DNA of 64,000 nt from the NCBI RefSeq assembly GCF_001420715.1, contig NZ_LJJC01000004.1, positions 463,734-527,733 on the forward strand, given 5' to 3'. Source of the DNA: Heyndrickxia shackletonii. Lineage in GTDB: Bacteria; Bacillota; Bacilli; Bacillales; Bacillaceae_C. Shown here in pieces: positions 35,704 through 46,050 of the stretch (positions are counted from its first letter, which is position 1; every line of letters begins with the position of its first letter). Below the pieces are notes generated by a model that had not been told where the DNA came from, searched no databases, and was given only the letters and a program-made list of their open reading frames with translations. Position numbers and translations under genes: made by a program.

Positions 35704-37167
35704 ATGATACTAACATCAGTAGAACGATTAAAAAACTATATCGGCGGAGAGTGGGTAGCCTCAGCTTCCGATGAAACGGAAATCGTTAAGAACCCAGCAA
35801 CAGGTGCAACGATTGCGGAGGTACCTCTTTCAACTAAACAAGATGTAGATTTCGCAGTTCAAGCTGCACAAAAAGCATTTCATACATGGTCTCAGACACC
35901 TGTTCCTAAACGTGCCCGTATACTTTTTAAATATCAACAGCTTCTTGTGGATCATTGGGATGAGCTTGCTAAGCTTGTAACGATAGAAAACGGTAAAAGT
36001 TATTCAGAAGCATACGGTGAAGTGCTTCGAGGCATTGAATGTGTGGAATTTGCTGCAGGAGCACCGACATTAATGATGGGAAAACAGCTTCCGGATATAG
36101 CGACAGGCATCGAGTCGGGTATGTATCGCTATCCAATCGGAGTAGTCGGAGGAATTACGCCATTCAATTTCCCAATGATGGTACCTTGTTGGATGTTCCC
36201 GCTTGCGATTGCCTGTGGAAATACATTTGTATTAAAGCCATCAGAGAGGACACCAATTCTTGCAACACGTCTTGCCGAATTATTTGAAGAGGCTGGACTT
36301 CCAAAAGGAGTATTAAATATCGTTCATGGTGCACATGATGTGGTAAATGGACTTTTGGAGCATAAACTTGTTAAAGCCATTTCATTTGTAGGGTCTCAGC
36401 CAGTAGCGGAATATGTATATAAAACAGGTACTGCAAACTTGAAACGTGTACAAGCACTTTCTGGTGCGAAGAATCACTCTATTGTACTAGGAGATGCAAA
36501 TCTTGACTTGGCAGCTACACAAATTACAAGTGCAGCTTTCGGATCCGCAGGTGAGCGCTGTATGGCAGCAGCAGTCGTTGCAGTGGAAGAATCTGTTGCT
36601 GATGAACTGATTGAAAAACTAAAAAAAGCTGCAGATGAAATCAAAATTGGAAATGGCCTTGAAGAAAATGTTTTTCTTGGACCGGTTATTCGTGATTCTC
36701 ATAAAGAGCGTACACTTGGTTATATTGAATCTGGGGTTAAGGAAGGCGCAACACTTGTCCGTGATGGACGTAAAGATGAAGCAGTAAATGGCGAGGGTTA
36801 CTTTATAGGACCGACTATTTTTGATCATGTCACACAAGAAATGAAAATCTGGAAGGAAGAAATATTTGCTCCAGTACTTTCTATCGTCCGTGTAAAAGAT
36901 TTATCAGAGGCAATTAATGTAGCAAATGCATCACCATTTGCAAATGGGGCATGTCTTTTTACAGATAGTTCGTCCTCTGTTCGTCAATTTCGTGAAACAA
37001 TTGATGCGGGAATGCTCGGCATTAATCTCGGTGTTCCAGCTCCGATGGCGTTCTTCCCATTTTCAGGATGGAAAGATTCCTTCTATGGTGATTTGCATGC
37101 AAATGGCACAGATGGAGTGGAATTTTACACAAGAAAGAAAATGGTTACAGCTCGTTATGTGAAGTAA
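35704..37167 (+). CDS. iolA: Methylmalonate-semialdehyde / malonate-semialdehyde dehydrogenase (acylating)
   Basis: A 487-residue CoA-dependent aldehyde dehydrogenase that turns malonate semialdehyde into acetyl-CoA and CO2. It has [37 protein letters not shown] and the catalytic Cys in [14 protein letters not shown] (about residue 287). The MmsA family is distinguished by this [10 protein letters not shown] context. It is 91 bases after iolC with an AAAGGGAG ribosome binding site. Confidence 0.93.
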   Translation: MILTSVERLKNYIGGEWVASASDETEIVKNPATGATIAEVPLSTKQDVDFAVQAAQKAFHTWSQTPVPKRARILFKYQQLLVDHWDELAKLVTIENGKSYSEAYGEVLRGIECVEFAAGAPTLMMGKQLPDIATGIESGMYRYPIGVVGGITPFNFPMMVPCWMFPLAIACGNTFVLKPSERTPILATRLAELFEEAGLPKGVLNIVHGAHDVVNGLLEHKLVKAISFVGSQPVAEYVYKTGTANLKRVQALSGAKNHSIVLGDANLDLAATQITSAAFGSAGERCMAAAVVAVEESVADELIEKLKKAADEIKIGNGLEENVFLGPVIRDSHKERTLGYIESGVKEGATLVRDGRKDEAVNGEGYFIGPTIFDHVTQEMKIWKEEIFAPVLSIVRVKDLSEAINVANASPFANGACLFTDSSSSVRQFRETIDAGMLGINLGVPAPMAFFPFSGWKDSFYGDLHANGTDGVEFYTRKKMVTARYVK

Positions 37168-37260
37168 AGGAACGCAATGTCCAAAAAGGGGAAGAGGAGG
37201 GAAGGTTAATTTCCATGCCGCTTCCCTTTCTTACGATTTTTATAGAGAGGAGTTTACATT

Positions 37261-39180
37261 ATGAGTTCTATTCGTTTAACAACCGCACAAGCACTAGTAA
37301 AGTTTTTAAATGCACAGTATGTAGAGTTTGATGGTAAACAAAGGCGATTTATAAAAGGAATCTTTACGATATTTGGTCATGGAAATGTAGTTGGTCTTGG
37401 TCAAGCTCTTGAAGAAGACGCAGGAGAATTAGAAGTATATCAGGGACGTAATGAGCAGGGAATGGCACATGCAGCAATGGCATTTGCTAAGCAGAAACAT
37501 CGTAAACAGATTATGGCCTGTACCTCATCCGTCGGTCCTGGAGCAGCTAATATGATTACATCTGCAGCAACTGCAACTGCGAATAATATCCCTGTGCTTT
37601 TACTTCCTGGAGATGTATTTGCGACCAGGCAGCCTGATCCTGTGTTACAGCAAATTGAGCAGACTCATGACTTATCTCTTTCTACAAATGATGCATTTCG
37701 ACCGGTAAGTAAATATTGGGATCGTATCAACCGTCCAGAGCAACTTATGTCTGCCATGTTAAATGCGATGCGCGTATTAACAAATCCTGCTGATACTGGT
37801 GCAGTCACGATTGCACTTCCACAGGATGTCCAAGGAGAGGCTTGGGATTACCCGCAAAGCTTTTTCGAAAAGCGTGTTCATCGTATTGAACGTCGTCTTC
37901 CTTCTGTTGAAAGTGTAGAGGACGCTGTTAAACTCATTCGTTCGAAGAAAAAGCCATTATTAGTTCTAGGTGGAGGAGTTCGTTATTCCGAAGCGGCAGA
38001 TGTATTTGTAAAATTTGCCGAAACATTTAATATTCCATTTGGAGAAACACAAGCGGGAAAAAGCGGTGTGGAAAGTAATCATCCTTTGAACCTTGGTGGA
38101 ATTGGAGTAACAGGTAATTTGGCAGTTAATAAAATTGCAAAAGAAGCGGATTTGATTATTGGTGTCGGCACTCGGTTTACCGATTTTACTACTGCCTCTA
38201 AACAATTATTTGGGCAAGCAAGTATTCTTTCCATTAACATTTCTGAATTCCATGCATCCAAACTAGATGCGATGAAAGTAGTTGCCGATGCGAAAAAGGG
38301 GATTGAGGAGATTTCATCAGCTTTAGAGGGCTACGTATCAGAGTATAAAGATGAAATAAAGAAAGCAAAGCAAGAATGGAAAAAAGAACTGGATCGTTTA
38401 TATAGTATCACTTACAGTGACAGCTTCATTCCTGAAATCGCCGGGCATCTAGATGACCAAATAGCTGAATATAACGAGGTCCTTCAAACTGAATTAACAC
38501 AAACAAGTGTACTCGGAAAGCTGAATGAATGGCTGGATGATCAGGCAATTATAGTTGGTGCAGCAGGAAGTCTGCCAGGCGACTTGCAGCGAATGTGGCT
38601 ATCTAAATCACGTAACACGTATCATGTAGAGTACGGATATTCGTGCATGGGATATGAAATTGCTGCAGCATTAGGCGCAAAGCTTGCGGAACCAAATAAA
38701 GAAGTATACGCGATGACGGGAGATGGAAGCTTCTTGATGTTGCATTCCGAACTTGTTACAAGCTTACAGGAAGGAAAAAAGATTAATGTCATCCTATTTG
38801 ATAACGCTGGGTTCGGATGCATTAACAATTTGCAGATGGAAAATGGTATGGGGAGTTTTGGGACTGAATTCCGTAAGAGGAACCCGAGAACGGGCAAGCT
38901 GGACGGACCAATTATGACTATTAATTATGCCAAAGTAGCAGCAGGCTATGGTGTAAAGACATATACCGTTCATACAATGGCGGAACTTGAATCGGCTATT
39001 TTAGATGCAAAACACCAAACAATAAGTACCCTAATTGACATTAGGGTGCTTCCAAAAACAATGACACATGGCTATGATGCATGGTGGCATGTCGGTGTTG
39101 CAGAAGAAGCGGTTAAAGAAAGTATAAAATCTGCATTTGAAAACAAACATGAAAATTTGAAGAAAGCGCGTGCCTACTAA
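37261..39180 (+). CDS. iolD: 3D-trihydroxycyclohexane-1,2-dione hydrolase (decyclising)
   Basis: A 639-residue thiamine diphosphate enzyme that opens the cyclohexanedione ring to 5-deoxyglucuronate. It has [18 protein letters not shown] near residue 38, [13 protein letters not shown], and the C-terminal diphosphate-binding [29 protein letters not shown]. The AGVGxxN and [10 protein letters not shown] segments are typical of IolD. Its presence shows that a six-membered cyclic dione is an intermediate here. 93 bases separate it from iolA; a weak hairpin lies near 37188-37240. Confidence 0.94.
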   Translation: MSSIRLTTAQALVKFLNAQYVEFDGKQRRFIKGIFTIFGHGNVVGLGQALEEDAGELEVYQGRNEQGMAHAAMAFAKQKHRKQIMACTSSVGPGAANMITSAATATANNIPVLLLPGDVFATRQPDPVLQQIEQTHDLSLSTNDAFRPVSKYWDRINRPEQLMSAMLNAMRVLTNPADTGAVTIALPQDVQGEAWDYPQSFFEKRVHRIERRLPSVESVEDAVKLIRSKKKPLLVLGGGVRYSEAADVFVKFAETFNIPFGETQAGKSGVESNHPLNLGGIGVTGNLAVNKIAKEADLIIGVGTRFTDFTTASKQLFGQASILSINISEFHASKLDAMKVVADAKKGIEEISSALEGYVSEYKDEIKKAKQEWKKELDRLYSITYSDSFIPEIAGHLDDQIAEYNEVLQTELTQTSVLGKLNEWLDDQAIIVGAAGSLPGDLQRMWLSKSRNTYHVEYGYSCMGYEIAAALGAKLAEPNKEVYAMTGDGSFLMLHSELVTSLQEGKKINVILFDNAGFGCINNLQMENGMGSFGTEFRKRNPRTGKLDGPIMTINYAKVAAGYGVKTYTVHTMAELESAILDAKHQTISTLIDIRVLPKTMTHGYDAWWHVGVAEEAVKESIKSAFENKHENLKKARAY

Positions 39181-39192
39181 AGGAGAACGAAT

Positions 39193-40029
39193 ATGACATT
39201 AGTAAAAATGAAAGAAATTCTTGCTCATGCGGAAGAGAATAATTACGGTGTGGGAGCATTTAGTGTCGCTAACATGGAAATGGTCATAGGTGCTGTAAGG
39301 GCAGCTGAGGAGCTTCGATCACCACTTATTTTACAAATCGCAGAAGTGAGGCTAAAGCACTCCCCGCTCCATTTAATTGGTCCATTGATGGTAGCTGCAG
39401 CAAAGAAGGCAAATGTACCTGTGGCGGTCCATTTTGATCATGGATTAACAGCAGGGAAAATCCGTGAAGCGCTTGAAATCGGCTTTTCTTCTATTATGTA
39501 TGATAGCTCACATCACCCACTAGAAAAAAATATTGCCGAGACAAAAAAAATGGTAAAACTTGCCTGTGGATATGGTGCAACGGTAGAGGCAGAAATCGGT
39601 CAAGTTGGAGGCAGTGAAGACGGTTCCGTTGATATGGAAATTTTACTTACGTCTACTGAAGAAGCAAAGCGTTTTGCCCTTGAGACAGAAATTGATGCGT
39701 TAGCTATTGCAATCGGTAACGCACATGGCATGTATAAAGGAAAGCCACAATTGCGGATGGATCGTTTATCTGAAATTAATGACGTAGTAAGTATTCCACT
39801 TGTCCTACATGGAGGATCGGGAATTTCGGAGGAAGACTTTAGAGCTTGTATCAAATATGGAATACGCAAAATTAATGTGGCGACGGCGACTTTCAATCAT
39901 GTTGTTCAAATGGTAAACGGACAGGCTCCTTTTAATCAATATTTTTCTTATCATGAAAGTGTCATAGAAGCTGCAACAGAAAATATAAAACGCCACATGC
40001 ATATGTTTGAAAGTGTAGGACGAGTTTAA
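39193..40029 (+). CDS. iolJ: 6-phospho-5-dehydro-2-deoxygluconate aldolase (class II)
   Basis: A 278-residue class II aldolase of the fructose-bisphosphate aldolase family. It has zinc ligand His in VHFDHGLTAGKI, EAEIGQVGGSEDG, AIGNAHGMYKGKP and VLHGGSGISEEDF. It cleaves the IolC product to dihydroxyacetone phosphate and malonate semialdehyde. The position between iolD and iolB makes IolJ more likely than glycolytic Fba. It is 12 bases after iolD. Confidence 0.9.
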   Translation: MTLVKMKEILAHAEENNYGVGAFSVANMEMVIGAVRAAEELRSPLILQIAEVRLKHSPLHLIGPLMVAAAKKANVPVAVHFDHGLTAGKIREALEIGFSSIMYDSSHHPLEKNIAETKKMVKLACGYGATVEAEIGQVGGSEDGSVDMEILLTSTEEAKRFALETEIDALAIAIGNAHGMYKGKPQLRMDRLSEINDVVSIPLVLHGGSGISEEDFRACIKYGIRKINVATATFNHVVQMVNGQAPFNQYFSYHESVIEAATENIKRHMHMFESVGRV

Positions 40030-40042
40030 GGAGGAAAAATGT

Positions 40043-40831
40043 ATGTATGAAAAACTTCAAGATTTAAAGGAAGGCTATACGACGATAACAGAAATGGGCG
40101 GGAAGCATAGTGATATGCTGCAGGATATCGGTATTTATGCAATCCAAAAGGGCAAAACAGAAGCACTTATTGATAAAAGCAAAGAAACAGCCATTCTCCT
40201 TCTTGAAGGGGAAATACGCCTAGAATGGAATGGCATATCAAAAGAAATAAAACGCAATAATGTCTTTGAAGAGGATCCATGGTGCCTGCATGTTCCAAAA
40301 GGTACTAATGTAAAAATCTTTGCACTTGCTGCCAGTGAAGTGCTTGTTCAAAAAACGGATAATGAACGCTCGTTTGATGCTAAGTTATATACACCTGAGG
40401 ACTGTGAAAGCACTAATGCAGGGGAAGGTCTATGGAATGGAACGGCAGAGCGGGTGATTCGAACCATATTTGATTATAACAATGCTCCTTATTCCAATCT
40501 TGTTATAGGTGAAGTAATCTCCTATCCAGGACGTTGGTCCAGTTATCCGCCGCATCATCATGATCAGCCAGAAGTATATTATTATCGCTTTGATAAACCA
40601 CAAGGCTTTGGATGTGCGATGGTTGGACCTGAGGCATATCGTATCGAGAACAATAGCTTTATTACAATCCCTGGTAAACTCGATCATCCTCAGGCAACAG
40701 CTCCTGGATACGCGATGTACTTCTGTTGGATGATTAGACATCTTAATAACAACCCGTGGACAGATCGAATTATGGAAGAAGATCATAAATGGTTGCTTGA
40801 GCCAAACGCAAAAATTTGGCCAGACGAGTAA
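40043..40831 (+). CDS. iolB: 5-deoxy-glucuronate isomerase
   Basis: A 262-residue bicupin protein. The C-terminal cupin has metal ligands in YPPHHHDQPEVYYYRF, and the family ending HLNNNPWTDR is present. It isomerises 5-deoxyglucuronate to 5-keto-2-deoxygluconate, between IolD and IolC. It is 13 bases after iolJ with AAGGAGGAAA upstream, and is the last gene of the operon. Confidence 0.93.
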   Translation: MYEKLQDLKEGYTTITEMGGKHSDMLQDIGIYAIQKGKTEALIDKSKETAILLLEGEIRLEWNGISKEIKRNNVFEEDPWCLHVPKGTNVKIFALAASEVLVQKTDNERSFDAKLYTPEDCESTNAGEGLWNGTAERVIRTIFDYNNAPYSNLVIGEVISYPGRWSSYPPHHHDQPEVYYYRFDKPQGFGCAMVGPEAYRIENNSFITIPGKLDHPQATAPGYAMYFCWMIRHLNNNPWTDRIMEEDHKWLLEPNAKIWPDE

Positions 40832-40854
40832 AAATATAAGGTTCACATAATAGT

Positions 40855-40890
40855 GAAAGAAATCGACAGCAAGTCGATTTCTTTTCATTC
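40855..40890. terminator. Bidirectional terminator
   Basis: GAAAGAAATCGAC pairs with GTCGATTTCTTTTC around AGCAA. It ends the iol operon and can also serve the converging EamA gene. Confidence 0.75.
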
Positions 40891-40895
40891 AACTT

Positions 40896-41804
40896 TTAAG
40901 CTGAATCAATTTGTCCGCCATCTATAAGTTTTTCCCTGGTCCCTATGTATATAGCACCTAAAACGCTCAAAATTCCAATAGATTGATTCCAACCAAATGG
41001 CTCTTTAAGGAACACTATTCCTACCAATGCTGCAGTAATTGGGATGAATCCTGTAAAAATCCCAGCAATATTTGCCTTTATATTGGCGACGCCGCGATAC
41101 CATAGAACAAATGATAGGATGCTCGCAGTTAATGCGTAATATATGATCAGGAACCACACTGACAATGATAGATTCATAAAGTTAAAGGTGACAGCCTCCT
41201 TTATTGCAAAAGGCAGAAATAATAAAAAACCAATGATATTAACCCCTGTAGACAGTTGAATTGGTGAGAGTATAGCAGAGAGTTTTTTTGCAAAAATCGT
41301 AAACAAGGCTTCCGAAATAACAGCTCCAAATACAAGGAAATTTCCGAGTAATAATGAATTGCTTTCTGAATTTAATGAGGGTGCTTGAAAAGTAATAACA
41401 GCTATTCCAAATATAGAGAGACAGATAGAGAATGCTTGGGAGATGGATAGCCTTTCCTTTAAAATGAAAAATGATAAAATCGCAATGATGGCAGGGACGG
41501 TACTTGTGATAATTCCCGCTGCAGTAGCGGAAGTATAGCGAACCCCATACAACATCAATACACTAAACAAAAAAACGCCAAAAAATGATTGCAAAAATAA
41601 AAATCCCCAGTGGCGTTTTTGAAGTTGTTGTACCTTCTTTGGTCGGCTAATTACTAACATTGGTATTAAAAATAGTAGAGCAATGAAGAATCTCATTTCT
41701 GAAAAAAGAAAGATTGGGACATGTTCAACAATTAATTTTCCTACAGCAACATTTGCGCCAACAAAAGCCATTGATAAAGCGAGTTGCAAATAGGCTAACT
41801 TCAT
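40896..41804 (-). CDS. EamA/DMT family transporter
   Basis: A 302-residue membrane protein with ten predicted helices arranged as two EamA repeats. Signature segments are GANVAVGKLIVEHVPIFLFSEMRFF near the start, YTSATAAGIITSTVPAIIAILSFFILKERLSISQA, and FTGFIPITAALVGIVFLKEPFGWNQSIG in the second half. These carriers export metabolites or amino acids; the substrate is unknown. It converges on the iol operon and shares its terminator. Confidence 0.88.
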   Translation of the reverse strand: MKLAYLQLALSMAFVGANVAVGKLIVEHVPIFLFSEMRFFIALLFLIPMLVISRPKKVQQLQKRHWGFLFLQSFFGVFLFSVLMLYGVRYTSATAAGIITSTVPAIIAILSFFILKERLSISQAFSICLSIFGIAVITFQAPSLNSESNSLLLGNFLVFGAVISEALFTIFAKKLSAILSPIQLSTGVNIIGFLLFLPFAIKEAVTFNFMNLSLSVWFLIIYYALTASILSFVLWYRGVANIKANIAGIFTGFIPITAALVGIVFLKEPFGWNQSIGILSVLGAIYIGTREKLIDGGQIDSA

Positions 41805-41918
41805 ACTAGTCTACCTCTATTCACTAAATTTGGTATTTCTCAATTACTTCATCAATTATATGCAAACCCAGATATTACCTATAATCTTTTATTATAAAAT
41901 ACTTTGTGATATGAGAAA

Positions 41919-41940
41919 ACCACGAGCTTAGCGTGGGGGC
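41919..41940. repeat. Hairpin resembling an IS200/IS605 end
   Basis: CCACG-AGCTTAG-CGTGG is a short hairpin followed by GGGGCATGCA. Its composition resembles the subterminal hairpin of IS200/IS605 elements. No transposase remnant was recognised nearby, so this is at most a relic end. Confidence 0.3.
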
Positions 41941-42069
41941 ATGCATTTATACTATCCGGCTTACATATAAGCTTGTTCTTTTCCCATAACGACCCAGAAA
42001 TAGTGAAATCAATCGGTAATCGTAAACTTGATATTTAATATTCTTTTATATACTATACAACACCAAAAA

Positions 42070-42106
42070 CAGCAAATCCTGCAAATAAAGGGTTTGCTGC
42101 TTTTTT
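42070..42106. terminator. Intrinsic terminator upstream of the ABC transporter operon
   Basis: CAGCAAATCC pairs with GGGTTTGCTG followed by CTTTTTT. No plus-strand gene precedes it closely, so it insulates the following operon. Confidence 0.6.
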
Positions 42107-42111
42107 AAGGT

Positions 42112-42158
42112 TCATGTAAGGTTGACATTAAAATCATGTAAGGTCCGGTGACTATAAT
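42112..42158 (+). promoter_or_regulatory. Direct-repeat operator and -10 element of the ABC/two-component operon
   Basis: Two identical copies of TCATGTAAGGT lie at 42112-42122 and 42134-42144, spaced 22 bases (two helical turns). TATAAT follows at 42153-42158. No consensus -35 is at the right distance, so the promoter probably needs an OmpR-type response regulator bound to the repeats, likely the one encoded downstream. Confidence 0.65.
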
Positions 42159-42190
42159 TGTATTTGTAGTCAATCAAGGAGGCTTACACA

Positions 42191-42946
42191 ATGAAAACAA
42201 TTTTACATGCAAAAAATGTTCAAAAAATATATGGGTCTAAAGGAAATCAATATAAAGCATTGGAAGATATAAATTTGGAAATTACAGAAGGCGAATTTAT
42301 TGGAATTATGGGTCCTTCGGGAGCAGGAAAATCGACCTTGCTGAATATTTTATCGACGATTGATACTCCTACATCGGGAGAAATTATCATTGCAGACCAA
42401 AATATCGTCACCATGAACGAGGAATCATTATCCGATTTTCGCCGGAATAAACTTGGATTTATTTTTCAAGATTATAATCTGCTCGATACATTAACGGTTA
42501 AGGAAAATATCTTACTCCCATTGGCATTATCAAAAGTACCTGCAAATGAGATTAAAAAACGAGTCGAGGAAATCGCTGATACCTTTGGTATTCGGGAGAT
42601 TCTGAATAAATATCCTTATCATATCTCCGGGGGCCAAAAGCAGAGAACCGCTGCATCTCGCGCAATTGTTACAAACCCAAGCTTAATTCTAGCGGACGAG
42701 CCAACAGGTGCTTTGGATTCAAAATCCGCCGAAAGTTTACTGGAAAGCTTAACAGCACTGAACGAACAGAATCAGTCAACCATTATGATGGTTACACATG
42801 ATGCGTTTGCGGCAAGCTTTTGTAAACGAATTTTATTTATTAAGGATGGCAGGATTTTTGCGGAAATCCATAAACTGCAGCAATCTCGCCAGGAATTCTT
42901 TCAAAAAATATTGGATGTCCTCGCCTCTCTTGGGGGTGGGCGTTAA
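42191..42946 (+). CDS. ABC transporter ATP-binding protein (BceA/YxdL-like)
   Basis: A 251-residue ATPase of the MacB/BceA type. It has Walker [10 protein letters not shown] near residue 38, the Q-loop [16 protein letters not shown], the signature [15 protein letters not shown] and Walker [14 protein letters not shown]. It drives a permease that works in resistance to antimicrobial peptides. The stop is immediately followed by the permease start. AAGGAGGC precedes ATG 42191. Confidence 0.93.
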   Translation: MKTILHAKNVQKIYGSKGNQYKALEDINLEITEGEFIGIMGPSGAGKSTLLNILSTIDTPTSGEIIIADQNIVTMNEESLSDFRRNKLGFIFQDYNLLDTLTVKENILLPLALSKVPANEIKKRVEEIADTFGIREILNKYPYHISGGQKQRTAASRAIVTNPSLILADEPTGALDSKSAESLLESLTALNEQNQSTIMMVTHDAFAASFCKRILFIKDGRIFAEIHKLQQSRQEFFQKILDVLASLGGGR

Positions 42947-44881
42947 ATGACACTATTTAGCATTGCCAAAAAAAATATTAGAAAAAATTTTAAGAATTAT
43001 TTTCTATATATAGCTTCCATGGTATTCAGTATTGTAATTTATTTTACATTTGTTTCATTAAAATATGATCAAACGATTCAAGCTACTACTGATTCTTCTA
43101 CAAAAATAAGTTCCGCTTTTAATGCAGCTTCAGTTGTTTTGATTATTTTTGTGGCTATTTTTATTTGGTATTCCAATTCATTCTTTACAAAGAAGCGCAA
43201 AAAAGAAATTGGTCTATATTCTTTATTAGGTGTCCGGAAAAAACAAATTGGCCAGATGTTATTTTATGAAAATTTTATCATGGGGATTTTAGCCCTTATC
43301 ATCGGGATAATTTTAGGTTCCATATTATCTAAGTTCTTTGTAGTACTTTTAATGAAGGTTATGGGATATGATGCCATCAGTAATTTTGCTATTTCTTTTG
43401 CTGCGGTGATGAATACAGTTATTGTGTTTATCCTTATTACGGCTATTACTTCGATTCATGGATATCGATTAATCTACCGATTTAAATTAATTGAACTATT
43501 CAAAGCTGAAAAAGAAGGAGAAAAACAGTCAAAAGCATCTTTTATTATCGCGATTTTTTCCGTGCTATTAGTTGGAATTGGTTACTGGCTCGCACTTCAA
43601 AATTTATTGGAGTCTGAAATTTGGAGAAAAATGGGCTTCATGATCACCCCTCTAGTCATACTAATAACGGTTATTCTCGGTACTTATTTATTATTGAGTA
43701 CATTAACTGTTTATCTATTAAAGATTTTAAGAAAAAATAAAGGCCATTTTTGGAATGGGATTAACATTATCAGTACTTCGCAACTTCTCTATCGAATAAA
43801 AGGAAATGCGCGTACGTTGACCATTATCGCAGTCCTAAGTGCAACAACACTAACGGCTGTAGGGGCAGCTTATAGTTTTTATTTTAACAATAGAAGTAAT
43901 GCAGAAACTGCGAATCCAAATAGTATGATGTTTGTCGCCAAAGATACAAACATTTCCAATAAAATACATGACCTAATTTCTCACGATAAAAGTCACAGCA
44001 TTGAATATCACGAGATAATCCCAACACTTCAATTGGATGTTGATATTACGAATTTGCATAGTAAAATCTCTGGTGATCAGGTGGAATATACTATTATTGC
44101 AAATAAGACTTATAACAAATTAGTAAAAGATCAGAAAAAGAATGATTCTCTTTCACTGAAAGGAAAGGATGCAGCGGCATTAGATGCATCTTATTTTGAA
44201 GGTTTATCACCAAAGTATGTAGGGTCAACTATTTCATTGAAGGTGAAAGACCTTAGTGAAAACGTAACCTTTAAAAAGTTGAAAAAATATAATGTCCTCA
44301 ATCTTCATACAGCTAACACAACCGTTGTTGTTAGTGATGAGTTGTTTTCTAAATTAGCGAATAAAGCAAATCTAGTAAACATGGAAGCTTACGGAATGAC
44401 TAATGCTGATCACGCAAATAAATTAACGAAGGATATTCAGTCCATTTTACCAGAGGATGCAAATTTCTCCAGCTTCTATAACGATTATGCACGGGGAATG
44501 GAATCAACAGGGCTAATTATTTTTATCGGTGGGTTCCTTGGTTTAGTGTTCCTTGCAGCAACTGGAAGCATTATTTATTTCAAACAGCTAACAGAAGCAA
44601 ACTTAGATGTAGAGAGATATGATATATTACACAAAATCGGTGTGAAGAAAAAGGAAGTAAAAAGATCTATTGCGAAACAAGTCTTGTTTATTTTTGCATT
44701 GCCATTAATTGTAGGAATTGCTCACAGTGTGGTTGCCTTAACTGCTTTATCAAGATTAATGCAAACAAATTTGGTCATCCCCGTGTTGATATGTATAGCC
44801 GTTTACGTTTGTATATACATTGCTTATTATTTTTTAACCGTGAATACGTACTATAAAATCGTGACGAAATCAAATAGATAG
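42947..44881 (+). CDS. FtsX-like ABC permease (BceB/YxdM-like)
   Basis: A 644-residue permease, close to the usual length of BceB proteins, with about ten membrane helices. A large extracytoplasmic domain lies between helices 7 and 8 (about residues 310-515), as in all peptide-sensing Bce permeases. KKRKKEIGLYSLLGVRKKQI is the FtsX-type motif near residue 83. It starts at the base after the ATPase stop, so they form one complex. A role in detecting or removing peptide antibiotics is inferred from the family. Confidence 0.92.
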   Translation: MTLFSIAKKNIRKNFKNYFLYIASMVFSIVIYFTFVSLKYDQTIQATTDSSTKISSAFNAASVVLIIFVAIFIWYSNSFFTKKRKKEIGLYSLLGVRKKQIGQMLFYENFIMGILALIIGIILGSILSKFFVVLLMKVMGYDAISNFAISFAAVMNTVIVFILITAITSIHGYRLIYRFKLIELFKAEKEGEKQSKASFIIAIFSVLLVGIGYWLALQNLLESEIWRKMGFMITPLVILITVILGTYLLLSTLTVYLLKILRKNKGHFWNGINIISTSQLLYRIKGNARTLTIIAVLSATTLTAVGAAYSFYFNNRSNAETANPNSMMFVAKDTNISNKIHDLISHDKSHSIEYHEIIPTLQLDVDITNLHSKISGDQVEYTIIANKTYNKLVKDQKKNDSLSLKGKDAAALDASYFEGLSPKYVGSTISLKVKDLSENVTFKKLKKYNVLNLHTANTTVVVSDELFSKLANKANLVNMEAYGMTNADHANKLTKDIQSILPEDANFSSFYNDYARGMESTGLIIFIGGFLGLVFLAATGSIIYFKQLTEANLDVERYDILHKIGVKKKEVKRSIAKQVLFIFALPLIVGIAHSVVALTALSRLMQTNLVIPVLICIAVYVCIYIAYYFLTVNTYYKIVTKSNR

Positions 44882-44902
44882 TAATAGAAAGGGTAGAGTG
44901 TA

Positions 44903-45262
44903 ATGAAAAAAATAATCACATCATTAGTTGTTATAGTCGTCATCATCTTTGGCGGACTTATTTTTCTGCAAAAAGTAAATTTCAATAGATTAGGTGCGGA
45001 CGAATATTATGTACAAATAAACGATCAAGGAAAAAAGGTGGAAAGTAAAGCGGATAATGGAGAGAAATATGTACAATATGAGTATACCCTGCTAGCCTTT
45101 GATAAAGACGGGAAACAAAAAACATTTAGTTTCTCTGCTCAAAAGCAGCTTCGCGAAAATGCCTATCTCCGTTTATACGTGAAAGATAAAAAAGGAGTCA
45201 CATCCTTTCAGGAAGTGAAAAAAGAGGAGCTTCCTCAAAAGGTAAGGGAAAAGTTGAAATAA
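44903..45262 (+). CDS. yxeA: YxeA family protein (DUF1093)
   Basis: A 119-residue protein with an N-terminal membrane or signal segment (residues 4-22) and a small extracytoplasmic OB-like beta domain (YYVQINDQGKKVES, YEYTLLAFDKDGKQKTFSF, YLRLYVKDKKGV). The family accompanies yxdLM-type peptide resistance transporters in B. subtilis, as here. The lipoprotein-type cysteine is absent, so it is either secreted or membrane-anchored. Confidence 0.88.
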   Translation: MKKIITSLVVIVVIIFGGLIFLQKVNFNRLGADEYYVQINDQGKKVESKADNGEKYVQYEYTLLAFDKDGKQKTFSFSAQKQLRENAYLRLYVKDKKGVTSFQEVKKEELPQKVREKLK

Positions 45263-45310
45263 TTTTAACTGTAAAGGAATCCTTATTAAAATGGGTTCCT
45301 TTTTATTATA
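45262..45310 (+). terminator. Partial terminator between yxeA and the regulator genes
   Basis: AAAGGAATCC pairs with GGGTTCCTTTT around TTATTAAAAT and is followed by TATTATA. It would lower transcription into the response regulator gene. Confidence 0.5.
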
Positions 45311-45339
45311 ATAAGGGTACAAACTTGGAGGGAAGAAAA

Positions 45340-46047
45340 ATGTCCATTAATAAAAAGGTGTTAATTATAGACGATGAAGAAGATATTTTAAAACTAATAA
45401 AAACCGTATTAAAAAAAGAAGGAGTGGAGAATGTCATTACGGCCACTACTGCAAAAGACGGATTTGATCAATTTCAAAAAAGCAATCCAGATATCGTTTT
45501 ACTGGATATTATGTTGCCGGATGGAGAAGGCTATGACGTTTGTCGGCAAATTAGAAGCGTGTCGATGGTACCTATTTTATTTTTATCGGCAAAAACGGAG
45601 GAAATTGATAAGATTTTAGGTTTCGCTATAGGCGGGGATGATTATATTTCAAAGCCTTTTAGCCCGAAAGAGGTAGCTTATCGTGTAAAAGCACAATTAC
45701 GGAGAGCAGAATATATGCAACCGGAAAAGGAGAAAGATTCCATACTGAAAGCCGGACCATTTGAGTTACATGAAGAAAAAGCGCAATTAACAAAAAACGG
45801 GGAGATAGTTCAATTAAATCCGAAGGAACTTGGATTAATGAAGTATTTTCTGCGAAATAAAAATAGGGTACTCAGTAAGGAACAACTTTATGATACTGTC
45901 TGGGGTGACGAATTCTTTGGTGATGATAATACGGTGATGGTGCATATTAGAAGGTTACGTGAAAAAATTGAAGAGAATCCATCCCATCCCCAGCATTTAG
46001 TTACACTAAAAGGCTTAGGATATAAGCTCTCTATTGAGGATGAATAA
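45340..46047 (+). CDS. OmpR/PhoB-family response regulator
   Basis: A 235-residue regulator with a receiver domain (phospho-acceptor Asp56 in VLLDIMLPD) and a winged-helix DNA-binding domain (residues about 135-232). ATG 45340 follows GGAGGG; the in-frame TTG 45325 is rejected. It is the likely protein binding the TCATGTAAGGT repeats at the head of the operon. It is three bases ahead of the kinase gene. Confidence 0.92.
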   Translation: MSINKKVLIIDDEEDILKLIKTVLKKEGVENVITATTAKDGFDQFQKSNPDIVLLDIMLPDGEGYDVCRQIRSVSMVPILFLSAKTEEIDKILGFAIGGDDYISKPFSPKEVAYRVKAQLRRAEYMQPEKEKDSILKAGPFELHEEKAQLTKNGEIVQLNPKELGLMKYFLRNKNRVLSKEQLYDTVWGDEFFGDDNTVMVHIRRLREKIEENPSHPQHLVTLKGLGYKLSIEDE

Positions 46048-46050
46048 TGT

